From Neptunomonas japonica DSM 18939 (GTDB taxonomy: Bacteria > Pseudomonadota > Gammaproteobacteria > Pseudomonadales > Balneatricaceae): a DNA stretch of 64,000 nt. Under the pieces are notes generated by a model. The model worked only from the letters and a program-made list of their open reading frames with translations. It was not told where the DNA came from and did no database searches. The position numbers were made by a program, and so were the translations under genes. The stretch lies in assembly GCF_000422765.1 (NCBI RefSeq), contig NZ_AUGR01000009.1:1-64000 (forward strand). Direction: 5' to 3'. Each line of letters begins with the position of its first letter. Position 1 is the first letter of the stretch. Of the stretch, positions 18,219-27,458 are shown piece after piece.

Positions 18219-19040
18219 ATGCCAAAAAAGTCAGATACCCGAGAAAAAGTTTTTGCCACAGCTGATCTCCTGTTACAAGAAGGTACGCGCCCGACACAAC
18301 AAAATGTACGAGACCGTATTGGCAGCGGCAGTATTACAACTATCAATTCTGCATTAAATACTTGGTGGTCGACCTTATCGGACAGAATGAACCGAAAAGA
18401 TCAGCATCCAGAGCTGCCAGAACCTGTCATTAGTGCAGCAAATAAGCTGTGGGATCAAGCGCTAGCTTATGCTCATCATTCTTTTAAGAATGAGAGGGAT
18501 GAGGTCGCAGATATACTACACAGTCGTAAAGTTGAGAACCTAGAACAGCTAGAACAGTTAAGAGCTACGATTGACCAGCTACAGCAAAAAAATATGACCT
18601 TGCGTGCTCAAAGTGACTCCCTTAACGAGCAGTGTATGGACGCTCAGCAAAAATTGTTGGCGTCTGAGACTCTATTGATTCGAGCAACTGCTGAGCGAGA
18701 CGAAATTAATCGAGAAAATAAACAGCTAAAAATAATTCAGCGTGATAATGCTTCTCTCGCGCCTAATACTTCTTTGGATAATAGTAATTCATTGCTTGAT
18801 GCGAAAGTTGAAATAAAAGTTAACTTGATAAAAATCAATAATCTAGAGTCATCTCTTAAGAGTAAAGAAGAAGAGTGTATTGATCTTAAAGATCAGTTGT
18901 TGAGTAAAGAAAGGGCCGCAATGCAGCAACAACATCGCTTGGAGCTAGTCGTAGCCCAGCAAGATGCACGTTATGATGATGCACTAAAAGCACTAACTGA
19001 TTGCAAAAATGAGCTATCTCTGGCAAAAAGTATGTCTTAA
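18219..19040 (+). CDS. KfrA-like DNA-binding coiled-coil protein
   Basis: A 273-residue protein with an N-terminal KfrA-type DNA-binding domain (EKVFATADLLLQEGTRPTQQ, then RIGSGSITTINSALNTWW). A long, almost uninterrupted coiled coil follows (heptads from about residue 100 to the end, rich in Q, E, L and K). KfrA is known from broad-host-range plasmids as an autoregulated protein that helps plasmid stability; chromosomal homologues are common in marine gammaproteobacteria and may organise DNA. It is followed by two genes of unknown role. No plasmid partition genes are nearby, so this does not mark a plasmid. Confidence 0.85.
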   Translation: MPKKSDTREKVFATADLLLQEGTRPTQQNVRDRIGSGSITTINSALNTWWSTLSDRMNRKDQHPELPEPVISAANKLWDQALAYAHHSFKNERDEVADILHSRKVENLEQLEQLRATIDQLQQKNMTLRAQSDSLNEQCMDAQQKLLASETLLIRATAERDEINRENKQLKIIQRDNASLAPNTSLDNSNSLLDAKVEIKVNLIKINNLESSLKSKEEECIDLKDQLLSKERAAMQQQHRLELVVAQQDARYDDALKALTDCKNELSLAKSMS

Positions 19041-19093
19041 TAATCAATTTCTTATATACGAATCTTGTCGGATAAATACTTCCAGGAAAACGC

Positions 19094-19540
19094 ATGGATA
19101 CTGATTTACAGTTAGAAGCGGATAACGAAACCATTAGAGCAGCTCTTTTATCGTGCTCTGAGGGCGACGCTGTTAATTGTTTATCTGAGGAAGTGTTCGC
19201 ACAAGCAAAGCTGTTATTGGTTAAAGAAAAGATTACAGGTGTCAGTATTCAGTTACTTGGAGATGATGGTTATGTTATTCGCCAAGTAACGGGCAAACGT
19301 AGAAGTGAACTAGGGGCGGGAGAGTTTAACGACCGTCAGCTTGCCGTTATAAAAGCGTTGGAGAAAGTATTACGTCATTGCCAGCAAGAAGGTGTTAAAT
19401 TGGTTGGATACAGTGATGAGCTGGTGGCTTATCCCGCCGGCTGTAAAGACCCAAATCAGGCGTCAGTTTATGCGTTAGATATTGATAGTAGTGAAGCATA
19501 TACTGGCGCAGATTCGAATTCAGAATTGATGAAAATTTAA
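19094..19540 (+). CDS. Hypothetical protein
   Basis: A 148-residue acidic cytosolic protein with no signal or membrane helix. It has an alternating helical N-terminus (NETIRAALLSCSEGDAVNC), a beta-rich middle (ITGVSIQLLGDDGYVIRQVT) and a second helix (FNDRQLAVIKALEKVLRHC). I do not recognise the family. It lies 53 bases after the KfrA-like gene and 77 bases before the response regulator, all on the plus strand. Confidence 0.65.
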   Translation: MDTDLQLEADNETIRAALLSCSEGDAVNCLSEEVFAQAKLLLVKEKITGVSIQLLGDDGYVIRQVTGKRRSELGAGEFNDRQLAVIKALEKVLRHCQQEGVKLVGYSDELVAYPAGCKDPNQASVYALDIDSSEAYTGADSNSELMKI

Positions 19541-19617
19541 GCAGTGCTATACTGGGTTTCCCCTATATCGATATTAATTTTCTATCAGCAACCCATCAGT
19601 ACATGTAAATAGGCGTT

Positions 19618-20283
19618 ATGAAGACAGCAAAAGTACTACTCGTTGATGATCATGATATTGTGCGTGCAGGATTTAAGCAGTTGCTTGACTCTCATCCGCA
19701 AATTGAAATTATAGCCCAGGCTAACAATAGCCGAGAAGCCTTTAATACTTATAAGAAGACCTCACCAGATGTTGTTATTATGGACCTCTCGATGCCGAGT
19801 GATGCAGACTCTCCAGCTGCATCTGGTGCTCAGGGGGGGATTGAAGCGATTCAGAGAATCATCGAGCATGATGCGTTAGCAAAAGTCATTGTGCTGACTG
19901 TATGGGAGTCTAACCCTTATCCTAAAAGCTTGGTGAAGGTGGGTGTAAAAGGCTACTTAACAAAACGCTGTGCACCTGAAGAGCTGGTGAAGGCTGTTTT
20001 GGATGTGTACTTGGGCGGAACACATTTCTCTGAAAGCATCAAAGCGATCATTAATGATGGTGACGATGAAGAAATTAGCCCTGTTAAGTTACTCACCAAG
20101 CGAGAGTTTGAAATTTTCACCTTGTTAGCAGAGGGGCAGACAGCAACACAGATTGCTGAGTCTATATACTTGAGTCACAAAACGGTACATGCACACCGAT
20201 CTAATATTATGCGTAAGCTATCACTCAGCAATAATTCAGAAATTGTGCATCTTGCAATACGACATGGCGTAGTTCTACCGTGA
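19618..20283 (+). CDS. NarL/LuxR-family response regulator
   Basis: A 221-residue two-component response regulator. The receiver domain has the acidic pocket D10-D11, phosphoacceptor D56 (VVIMDLSMP), the conserved Thr in VIVLTVWE and Lys in GYLTKR. Unusually, about ten residues (SDADSPAASGAQGG) are inserted just after the D56 loop. The C-terminal LuxR-type helix-turn-helix spans residues 155-215 (LTKREFEIFTLLAEG, then SHKTVHAHRSNIMRKL). It overlaps the next gene by four bases, so the two are translationally coupled. No histidine kinase is adjacent; the hybrid kinase at 22736 is the nearest candidate. Confidence 0.92.
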   Translation: MKTAKVLLVDDHDIVRAGFKQLLDSHPQIEIIAQANNSREAFNTYKKTSPDVVIMDLSMPSDADSPAASGAQGGIEAIQRIIEHDALAKVIVLTVWESNPYPKSLVKVGVKGYLTKRCAPEELVKAVLDVYLGGTHFSESIKAIINDGDDEEISPVKLLTKREFEIFTLLAEGQTATQIAESIYLSHKTVHAHRSNIMRKLSLSNNSEIVHLAIRHGVVLP

Positions 20284-20561
20284 TTATCAAAGAAGAAGAT
20301 ATTAACCCACTCGTTGATTCAGAGTTCTTTTGGTACAGCCTTCTTGAAGGTGACCAAATTGTTTTAGACGCCGATTATTACGAAGAGGGTAAGTTGATAT
20401 TACGTAAAGGACTGGCCTATGAAGTTCTCGCCAAGACTGAGAAAGATGTCAGTGATATTGCTTTTATTGTACAGTCCGATGTGACTGATCAGCTTATTAG
20501 TGTGCATCCGTTTTTAGTAGGTAACTACCTGATTAGTCCCGTAAAATACCGGCTAAATTAA
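20280..20561 (+). CDS. Small hypothetical protein coupled to the response regulator
   Basis: A 93-residue acidic protein that begins at GTG 20280, overlapping the last codon and the stop of the response regulator. It reads EEDINPLVDSEFFWYSLLEG near the start and ends HPFLVGNYLISPVKYRLN. There is no signal peptide, membrane helix or recognised domain. The overlap suggests coexpression with the regulator, perhaps as an accessory or anti-regulator, which is only inference. Confidence 0.65.
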   Translation: MIIKEEDINPLVDSEFFWYSLLEGDQIVLDADYYEEGKLILRKGLAYEVLAKTEKDVSDIAFIVQSDVTDQLISVHPFLVGNYLISPVKYRLN

Positions 20562-20579
20562 CACCGACAGGAACAAATA

Positions 20580-21191
20580 ATGATAACAATTTATGGTAGC
20601 CCAAAATCTAGCGCAGGGCGTTGTTTCTGGTGCCTAGAAGAGTCTGGCGTATCTTACGAAACAAAAACTATCGACTTTAAAGCGGGCGAGCATAAGTCTG
20701 AAGCGTTTTTGAAGATCAATCGCAACGGCAAAGTACCGGCACTTAAAGATGGCGACTTCACGATTTGGGAGTCGCTTGCCATTAATAACTATATTGCAGA
20801 TGCATATAAGCCTGAGCTTCTAGGCACAACGGCACAAGAGCGTGGTTTAGTGAGCCAGTGGGGTATTTGGTCTGTAGCCGATTTACAAGTACCAATGATC
20901 GATGCTTTTATTCAGTTGGTATTTGTACCAGAGCCACATCGTAACGCAGATGTGATCGCTAAAGCTTTTGAAAAACTCCCTGTGATGCTTGCAAGCTTAG
21001 ATGCAGAGCTAGAAGGCAACGACTTTTTGGTGGCTAATCGATTTACCTTGGCCGATTTAAATGTATCGTTTGTTGTGGGTATTTGTGATGATATAAAGTT
21101 TGACTTGAGTGCTTATAACAACATTAATCAGTGGCGCACTCGCATATCTGAGCGTGATGGCTTAAAGCGTTATAAGGCTTTGTGTAAATAA
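20580..21191 (+). CDS. Glutathione S-transferase family protein
   Basis: A 203-residue GST. The N-terminal thioredoxin-like domain has SPKSSAGRCFWCLEES with a serine/cysteine region as the likely glutathione-activating site, the cis-proline loop GKVPAL and the ES dipeptide (TIWESLAI). The helical C-terminal domain ends with NDFLVANRFTLADLNVSF, the usual folding motif. It could conjugate or isomerise aromatic intermediates; a maleylacetoacetate isomerase role is possible but the N-terminal SSxxxR signature of MaiA is only partly kept. A terminator follows closely. Confidence 0.88.
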   Translation: MITIYGSPKSSAGRCFWCLEESGVSYETKTIDFKAGEHKSEAFLKINRNGKVPALKDGDFTIWESLAINNYIADAYKPELLGTTAQERGLVSQWGIWSVADLQVPMIDAFIQLVFVPEPHRNADVIAKAFEKLPVMLASLDAELEGNDFLVANRFTLADLNVSFVVGICDDIKFDLSAYNNINQWRTRISERDGLKRYKALCK

Positions 21192-21213
21192 ACGGGTTGC
21201 TCTGTTGCTTATG

Positions 21214-21242
21214 AAAGCCTGATATTTATATCGGGCTTTTTT
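21214..21242 (+). terminator. Rho-independent terminator after the GST gene
   Basis: The arms AAAGCCTGATAT and ATCGGGCTTT pair with one G-U and run into T6. It closes the 18.2-21.2 kb gene run. Confidence 0.8.
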
Positions 21243-21415
21243 ATTTATCCGCTATTTTTTTATCTTCTGCTATTACACCTCTTATATATCACGCATAAAC
21301 GCTGCTGCTGAACTAAACTGATCTTTAAACTAAATCGATTACATTGAACGTAGTCGTTCTTATGGCTTTATCTATGTGACGTGTTCATCGGATAGGCGAA
21401 TAAAGAGAGAGAATA

Positions 21416-22699
21416 ATGGAGTATAAAGGTAATAGCGTACTTCTCGTTGATGATGAGCAAGCGGTATTAAACGCATTAAAACGGTTGCTGCGGCCATTAC
21501 GTTGCACAGTACTGTCAACGACCTCACCTATTGAGGCGTTAGATATGCTTAAGCAACAACCCGTTGATATCGTTATCAGTGATATGCGTATGCCAGAGAT
21601 GGAAGGCGGGTGTTTTTTAGAGAAGGTATCAGAAAGACATCCTGACATCGAAAGAGTCGTGATGTCTGGCTATTCAGATACTCAAGCGACAATTGATGCG
21701 ATTAATAAGGGTAAAATTAGTCGTTTCATGCTGAAACCTTGGGATGATGAACAAGTAAAAAAGGTGGTGAGCGATAGCTTTGAACTAGCCGCCATGAAGG
21801 CCGAAAATTTACGTCTTCAAGCAGAAACTGCACAAAATAATGCCGAGCTTGCGAAGCTTAACCAGTCCCTCGAAGCTAAAGTGCAAGAGCGTACACAGCA
21901 GCTCAAACTAACCAATGATCAACTCAAAGGCAGCTACCGTTCTGTTGTTAGAATGTTTTCTACACTAACGGCTCGCCGAATGGGTGTTAAGGTTTCAAGC
22001 CTTAATTTACAGCTTAACCAGTTGCTGGTGGGTATTGCTAAGCACTCAGGTATTGAAGGCGCAGACTTAAAGCAACTTTATTATGCTTGGCAATTAAGAA
22101 ATATCGGAAAACTCAGTTTTTCTGATGAACTGATTAAAACACCCTACCTACAAATGAGCCCTAAACAGCAGCGAGAGTTTCACGGGCACCCTTTATTGGC
22201 GCAAGCGGCTTGTATGATGGTTAAGCCGCTCTATCCATCGGGGAAAGTAATTCTTCAATACAAAGAGTATTTAGATGGAAGTGGCTACCCAAAAGGTATT
22301 GCTGCTGAGCAAATCAGTATTAGCGCGCAAATTATATGCGTAATGAACGACTACGTTGAATTAACAACAGGGTTATATGACGAGAGACATTACAGTACCG
22401 CCGAAGCTGTTGCCTATCTGCAGACAAAAGCACCCGAGCGTTACAATCAGGACATTGTAGCGGCGTTACAAAAACTGATTCAGCTATTAGCTAAAAAAGG
22501 CGAATCTATATCAGATAGCTGTATTCAAAGTGGTGAGCTTACATTGGGAATGAAGCTCAGCCGGGATTTAATTAGTGAATCAGGAATTCTCTTGTTGAGT
22601 GCAGAGCAAGCGCTGGATGAGACAGCAATTGAGCGTATTCGTGAAATGGAATTCAACTTAAATGAAGTGTTCTCCATTTATGTTTCTAGTCAAAGCTAA
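21416..22699 (+). CDS. Response regulator with degenerate HD-GYP output domain
   Basis: A 427-residue cytoplasmic protein. The receiver domain (residues 5-120) has D12-D13 and phosphoacceptor D56 (VISDMRMPEM). A coiled-coil linker (about 125-172) leads to an HD-GYP-like domain. The HD dyad is replaced by R228-N229 (QLRNIGK), the HHE motif reads Y-K-E (282-284), while DGSGYP (287-292) is kept. Active HD-GYP enzymes hydrolyse cyclic-di-GMP with a di- or tri-iron centre whose ligands are mostly missing here, so this one is probably a binding or scaffold protein. It is followed 36 bases later by the hybrid kinase, its probable partner. Confidence 0.88.
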   Translation: MEYKGNSVLLVDDEQAVLNALKRLLRPLRCTVLSTTSPIEALDMLKQQPVDIVISDMRMPEMEGGCFLEKVSERHPDIERVVMSGYSDTQATIDAINKGKISRFMLKPWDDEQVKKVVSDSFELAAMKAENLRLQAETAQNNAELAKLNQSLEAKVQERTQQLKLTNDQLKGSYRSVVRMFSTLTARRMGVKVSSLNLQLNQLLVGIAKHSGIEGADLKQLYYAWQLRNIGKLSFSDELIKTPYLQMSPKQQREFHGHPLLAQAACMMVKPLYPSGKVILQYKEYLDGSGYPKGIAAEQISISAQIICVMNDYVELTTGLYDERHYSTAEAVAYLQTKAPERYNQDIVAALQKLIQLLAKKGESISDSCIQSGELTLGMKLSRDLISESGILLLSAEQALDETAIERIREMEFNLNEVFSIYVSSQS

Positions 22700-22735
22700 G
22701 CCACTATAGCTGTTGCACGCTAAGGAAAGAGTCGA

Positions 22736-25498
22736 GTGAATAAGCAAGTACTGCTGGTTGACGATGAAGCATCTGTTCTCGCATCTTTAGGGCGTATATT
22801 GCGCAAGGCTGGTATTACTTATGTCTCTGCGCAATCAGGAGAGGAGGCACTGGGGTTAATTCAACAACATCAGATTCTTGTCGTGATTTCAGACTACAGA
22901 ATGCCAGGCATGACGGGGACAGAACTTCTTGCCAAGATCGAGGCTCAATTCCCTACGACTACTCGAATTATCCTGAGCGCTCATGCTGACTTTGATACCG
23001 TACTCCAAGCAGTACATAGTGGTGTTGTACATAAATTCTTAGCTAAACCTTGGTCAAATGAAGAGTTCTTAGAGCACATTCAATCGGCTCTACTTGCACA
23101 GACAGGGCAGCAGGCATCCAACCAAACCAACGATTTTGCAACAGACAAAGAAGGCTCGAGTACGTTAATTGACGATGAGGGCTCTTTAAGCGTTAGCGAG
23201 AAGAAGCTCAATGTTGTTTTAGATACAGTGATAGACGGCATGATTACGATTAACCGTGCTGGAGTCATTCTGTCTGTCAATCGAGCGCTTGAAAGCGTTT
23301 TTGGTTATTCGGCAGTTGAGTTGCTAGGGCAGAATATTTCAAAGTTGATGCCTGAACCTTACCGAAGTCAGCATGATCACTACCTTTCTCACTATCAAGG
23401 GCAGGAGAAGGGGGGGATTGTTGGCAATCGACGCCGCCTTGTTGGCCTTCGCAAAAATGGTGAAGTTTTTCCTATCGAGCTCAGTGTTAATCGTATGCAG
23501 ATAGAGGGCGAAACCCAATTTTTGGGAATGATTCGTGATATCAGCCGTCGAGTGAGTGCAGAAAGAGAAAACCAGTTGTTAATTGAGGCACTAGAAAGCA
23601 GCCAAGATGGTTTTGCATTATTTGGTGCGGGTGATAAATTAATTCGTTGGAATAGGCAGTTCAAAGCATTGTACCAATCGTGTAGTGGTGTGCTTAAAGA
23701 GGGGGTTACTTACCGAGAATTTTTTAAGAACTGCATTAAGCATGGCCTGTTTCCCGATGCTCAAGAAAACCCTACGGCATGGTTAGCCGAGAGGGAGGTT
23801 GCTCACCATAACTTGCCGATGGTAACAGAGCTGCAATTAGAGGCGGGTAAATGGATTGAAATTCATGAAACGCGTAGCGAAAATGGCTCGGTCATTGTTA
23901 CTCATCTTGATATCACGGCCTTAAAACAAACGCAGCTTTCACTAGAAGGTGCAGTAAAAAGCGCGGAGCACGCAAATGCAGCGAGAGGGCGCTTTCTTGC
24001 CATGATGAGCCACGAGATCCGCACCCCGTTAAATGGTGTCTTGGGTTTATTGCAGCTCATGCAAGATACCTCACTAACAACAAAGCAAAAGCTATATATA
24101 GAAACAGCGGCAGAATCTGGTCAAAGCCTACTTACTATTATTTCTGATATTTTAGATTTCTCAAAAATCGAAGCTGACAAGCTAGTACTACAACCAGTGG
24201 ATTGTGAGCTGCCCCGTTTGCTGAAAGAGCTGGGGCAGTTATTTCATCTACGCGTGGAAGAAAAATCAATACAATTACACTGTGAAATGGATGTAACACT
24301 ACCTGAGTGGGTTAATGTTGATGCTCAGCGTTTACGGCAAGTGCTGCTCAACTTATTGGGTAATGCGATAAAATTTACTGACTATGGTGAAGTACGCTTA
24401 AGTTTAACGTTAACTCAGCAAAACCGAATTCACTTTTCGGTCAGCGATACCGGCATTGGTATTCCGCTCAGTGAACAGCAAAAAATATTCTCCGAGTTTA
24501 GTACCGTTAAGCAAACGAAAAGTGACAAGGTTTATGAAGGTACGGGTTTAGGGCTGGCGATCAGTTATAAACTCGTGAACTTAATGGGAGGCGAGCTAGA
24601 GTTTGGCAGCGAACCGGAGAAAGGCAGTCAATTTTGGTTTGAAATACCACTAATAGAATGTGCAGCTCCCATTCAATCACCTGATCGTGCAATCTACGCC
24701 GATAAACTGCAAGGCCATGTGTTATTGGTGGATGACAGTGCCACCAACCGCTTAGTTGCAAAAGCGATGTTGGAATCAGCCGGTGTAACCGTCACGACAG
24801 CTGAAGATGGTTATCAAGCGATTGAATTATACCCAACGGCTAAATTTGACCTTATCCTGATGGACATATCTATGCCGGGTATCGATGGCCTAGAGGCGAC
24901 GGCTCAGCTTAAACAACTACCACAATGGATGAACACTCCGGTGATTGCGGTCACCGCCTATGCTATGCCAGAAGATGAGCTGAGGTTTTTGGCTAATGGC
25001 ATGTCTGACTATGTTGAGAAGCCGCTTGATAAAAACCGCTTGTTGCAGGTCAGCGGTCGTTACTTACCTTCATCACGCAGTTCGATACAAGAAGTGAGTG
25101 AAGCCAATAATGCACTTGCAGCAAAAAGGGAACGTAAGCCTGATAATTTGCTCAGCCTTATGTTCGACCCAAAAAAAATAGAACAGCTTGTAAAAGATAC
25201 CTCTGAAGATATTTTGCCAGAGCTTTGCAAGATCTTTATTAATGATGCATCTGAGCGCTTAGATGAGTTGCAACAAGATAATCTTGATGTAAACCTTGAC
25301 CTGAACATGGTTGAGCGACAACTCCATACCCTCGGTAGTAGTGCCGCACTCTACGGCTTAATACGCTTCAGTGAACAGGCGCGCTTGCTAGAGCAGCAAT
25401 GCTTAGCAGAGTGCTCAGTGACAGCAGAGCTAGCGGCATTTGTAATGCTTGGAAGAGAAAGTCTAGAACTCCTAGAGAAGCACATTCAAGCGAGATAG
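22736..25498 (+). CDS. Hybrid sensor histidine kinase (REC-PAS-PAS-HisKA-HATPase-REC-HPt)
   Basis: A 920-residue soluble hybrid kinase starting at GTG 22736. Domains in order are: receiver (D53, ISDYRMPGM), a PAS domain at about 160-275 (VIDGMITINRAGVILSVN), a second PAS-type domain at about 280-395 (SSQDGFALFGAGDKLIRWN), HisKA with H426 (MMSHEIRTPLNG), HATPase_c (GNAIKFTD, SDTGIGIP, GTGLGLAI), a second receiver with D710 (LILMDISMPG), and a C-terminal HPt with H864 (LHTLGSSAALYG). It lacks membrane helices, so it senses an internal signal or is driven by phosphotransfer to its N-terminal receiver. It is probably coupled to the degenerate HD-GYP regulator upstream. Confidence 0.92.
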   Translation: MNKQVLLVDDEASVLASLGRILRKAGITYVSAQSGEEALGLIQQHQILVVISDYRMPGMTGTELLAKIEAQFPTTTRIILSAHADFDTVLQAVHSGVVHKFLAKPWSNEEFLEHIQSALLAQTGQQASNQTNDFATDKEGSSTLIDDEGSLSVSEKKLNVVLDTVIDGMITINRAGVILSVNRALESVFGYSAVELLGQNISKLMPEPYRSQHDHYLSHYQGQEKGGIVGNRRRLVGLRKNGEVFPIELSVNRMQIEGETQFLGMIRDISRRVSAERENQLLIEALESSQDGFALFGAGDKLIRWNRQFKALYQSCSGVLKEGVTYREFFKNCIKHGLFPDAQENPTAWLAEREVAHHNLPMVTELQLEAGKWIEIHETRSENGSVIVTHLDITALKQTQLSLEGAVKSAEHANAARGRFLAMMSHEIRTPLNGVLGLLQLMQDTSLTTKQKLYIETAAESGQSLLTIISDILDFSKIEADKLVLQPVDCELPRLLKELGQLFHLRVEEKSIQLHCEMDVTLPEWVNVDAQRLRQVLLNLLGNAIKFTDYGEVRLSLTLTQQNRIHFSVSDTGIGIPLSEQQKIFSEFSTVKQTKSDKVYEGTGLGLAISYKLVNLMGGELEFGSEPEKGSQFWFEIPLIECAAPIQSPDRAIYADKLQGHVLLVDDSATNRLVAKAMLESAGVTVTTAEDGYQAIELYPTAKFDLILMDISMPGIDGLEATAQLKQLPQWMNTPVIAVTAYAMPEDELRFLANGMSDYVEKPLDKNRLLQVSGRYLPSSRSSIQEVSEANNALAAKRERKPDNLLSLMFDPKKIEQLVKDTSEDILPELCKIFINDASERLDELQQDNLDVNLDLNMVERQLHTLGSSAALYGLIRFSEQARLLEQQCLAECSVTAELAAFVMLGRESLELLEKHIQAR

Positions 25499-25655
25499 CT
25501 TCAGAGGTTACCACTTAATTACAAGGCGACTTGGCTAGGTAAATATCAATTTTATAAGCATGCTCATGCTTACTTCGTTACGTCTTCCGCCATTCAATTA
25601 AGTCGGCTCGTTAAAATATAACTGGAAATTACTTAATATATTAATTATATTAACT

Positions 25656-25665
25656 TAACATGTTA
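25656..25665. promoter_or_regulatory. Palindrome in the promoter region of the hpa operon
   Basis: TAACATGTTA is a perfect palindrome in the AT-rich stretch (25620-25680) about 90 bases before hpaH, the only plausible promoter region of the five-gene operon. HpaR-type MarR repressors bind palindromes in this position in other species, but no hpaR lies nearby. Binding is inferred. Confidence 0.35.
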
Positions 25666-25756
25666 TGTATTAATTGTTGAACGTAGATGAAATACAGACA
25701 CCAACAAAAGAACAAAGCTTCAATTAATAGAGCTTTGCAATGATGGAAGGGCTGTC

Positions 25757-26560
25757 ATGTTAACTCCCCAACAGATTCAGAATGCAGCAGATCGTCTTTA
25801 TAACGCGGAGAAACAGCGCCAACAGATTCCCGCGCTCACACTAGAGTATCCAGATATGACAATGGATGACTCTTATAAGATTCAAAAAGCATGGGTGGAT
25901 CGCAAGATCGCTGAAGGGGCCTCTATAAAAGGCTACAAGATTGGCCTGACATCACGTGCCATGCAAATGGCCGTTAATATTGACCAGCCTGATTACGGTG
26001 TGCTGCTTGACGATATGTTCTTTGAAGATGGCGCGCAGATAAAAGCATCCGACTTTTTAGATCCACGCATCGAAGTTGAATTAGCCTTTGTCCTAAAAGA
26101 TCGCTTAGAAGGCGACAATGTCACGATTTTTGATGTACTCAATGCCACTGATTATGTGGTTCCTGCCATCGAGTTAATCGCTGCGCGTTGTCACCGTACG
26201 GACCCTGATACGGGTTACACCCGTAAAGTATTGGATACCATTTCTGACAATGCGGCTAATGCCGGCATTATTCTTGGCGGACGCCCTGTAAAACCTATGG
26301 ATATCGATCTGCGTTGGGCGGGAGCCTTATTGTATCTAAACGGCCAGATTGAAGAGACAGGTATTGCGGCTGGCGTATTGGGTCATCCTGCAAATGGTAT
26401 CTGCTGGGTATGTAAGCGTTTTGCACCGCACGGTGTAGCGCTAGAGCCAGGCCAGGTTGTATTGGCAGGTTCGTTTACGCGTCCGATTCCAGTGAAAGCG
26501 GGAGATACGATTCATGCAGATTACGGCCCATTGGGCGGTATCTCCGTGAAGTTTGTTTAA
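25757..26560 (+). CDS. hpaH: 2-oxo-hept-3-ene-1,7-dioate hydratase
   Basis: A 267-residue HpaH, which adds water to 2-oxohept-3-ene-1,7-dioate in homoprotocatechuate (4-hydroxyphenylacetate) meta-cleavage. It shows the family N-terminus ([19 protein letters not shown]), [12 protein letters not shown], the Mg-binding [12 protein letters not shown], and the C-terminal [17 protein letters not shown]. It is the first gene of hpaH-hpaI-hpaG1-hpaG2-hpaE, about 260 bases after the hybrid kinase. The length equals that of known HpaH. Confidence 0.95.
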   Translation: MLTPQQIQNAADRLYNAEKQRQQIPALTLEYPDMTMDDSYKIQKAWVDRKIAEGASIKGYKIGLTSRAMQMAVNIDQPDYGVLLDDMFFEDGAQIKASDFLDPRIEVELAFVLKDRLEGDNVTIFDVLNATDYVVPAIELIAARCHRTDPDTGYTRKVLDTISDNAANAGIILGGRPVKPMDIDLRWAGALLYLNGQIEETGIAAGVLGHPANGICWVCKRFAPHGVALEPGQVVLAGSFTRPIPVKAGDTIHADYGPLGGISVKFV

Positions 26561-26605
26561 GTGCGCTATGTACTGCATGTGTTGATTAACCAAGCATAGA
26601 TAGAG

Positions 26606-27421
26606 ATGAACGTGATGGAACTTCCAGTAAACAAATTTAAAAAAGCATTACAGGGCGATGAAACTCAGTGGGGCTTGTGGTTGGGGCTGCCGGATGCATC
26701 GTGTGCAGAGATAGTGGCAGGTTCTGGATTTGATTGGTTGCTGATCGACAGTGAGCATGCGCCTTTTGAGCTGGACTCAATCATGCGTCATCTTCAAGCG
26801 ATCGCACCTTATGGCGTGCCTGCCATTGTGCGCCCAGAAGAGGGCCGTACAGCGTTACTAAAACGCTTGTTGGATATAGGTGCGCAGACCTTACTTATTC
26901 CGATGTGCGATACCGCCGAACAAGCCAAAGAGTTGGTCAAAGCCGTGAAATATCCGCCACAAGGTATCCGTGGTTTAGGAAGCTCTTTAGCGCGGGGAGC
27001 TAATTGGAACCGTGTTCCGGGCTACCTTCAAAAAGCCAATGATGAGATCTGCCTGATTGTGCAGGTAGAAACCGTAACCGCGATGAAAAACTTGAAAGAG
27101 ATTGCCGCGGTTGAGGGTGTTGATGCTGTTTTTATCGGGCCTTCTGATCTATCGGCTTCAATGGGGCATATCGGTAACCCCGATCATCCAGAAGTGGTTG
27201 CCGCTATCGAGAATGGTTTACAGATTATCAATGATGCGGGTAAGGCGGGTGGTCTGCTGTGTATTAATCCAGCCAAAGCTCATGACTATGTTGAGAAGGG
27301 CGCTAAATTTGTTGGCATTGGAGTGGACACTCTATTGCTAGGTAATGCTGCAAAACAGTTGGCTGAAAGCTTTAAGTCGGGCGCTAATAAAGCAGACTCA
27401 AGCCAATCTAGCGGTTACTAA
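26606..27421 (+). CDS. hpaI: 4-hydroxy-2-oxoheptanedioate aldolase
   Basis: A 271-residue class II aldolase of the HpcH/HpaI family. It cleaves 4-hydroxy-2-oxoheptanedioate to pyruvate and succinic semialdehyde. Active-site residues are visible: H51 in LLIDSEHAPFE, R76 in AIVRPEEG, and metal ligands E155 (QVETVTAM) and D181 (GPSDLSASMG). Translation may start at ATG 26606 or ATG 26615. Its product succinic semialdehyde is the substrate of the dehydrogenase at 43915. Confidence 0.95.
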   Translation: MNVMELPVNKFKKALQGDETQWGLWLGLPDASCAEIVAGSGFDWLLIDSEHAPFELDSIMRHLQAIAPYGVPAIVRPEEGRTALLKRLLDIGAQTLLIPMCDTAEQAKELVKAVKYPPQGIRGLGSSLARGANWNRVPGYLQKANDEICLIVQVETVTAMKNLKEIAAVEGVDAVFIGPSDLSASMGHIGNPDHPEVVAAIENGLQIINDAGKAGGLLCINPAKAHDYVEKGAKFVGIGVDTLLLGNAAKQLAESFKSGANKADSSQSSGY

Positions 27422-27458
27422 CGGTATTTTCACAGATTACTTTTATAGGTTTTAAATC

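Noticed and set aside
18219-19040. Plasmid backbone or integrated plasmid suggested by the KfrA domain
   Set aside because: No ParA/ParB, replication or transfer gene is nearby; KfrA-like proteins are common on chromosomes.
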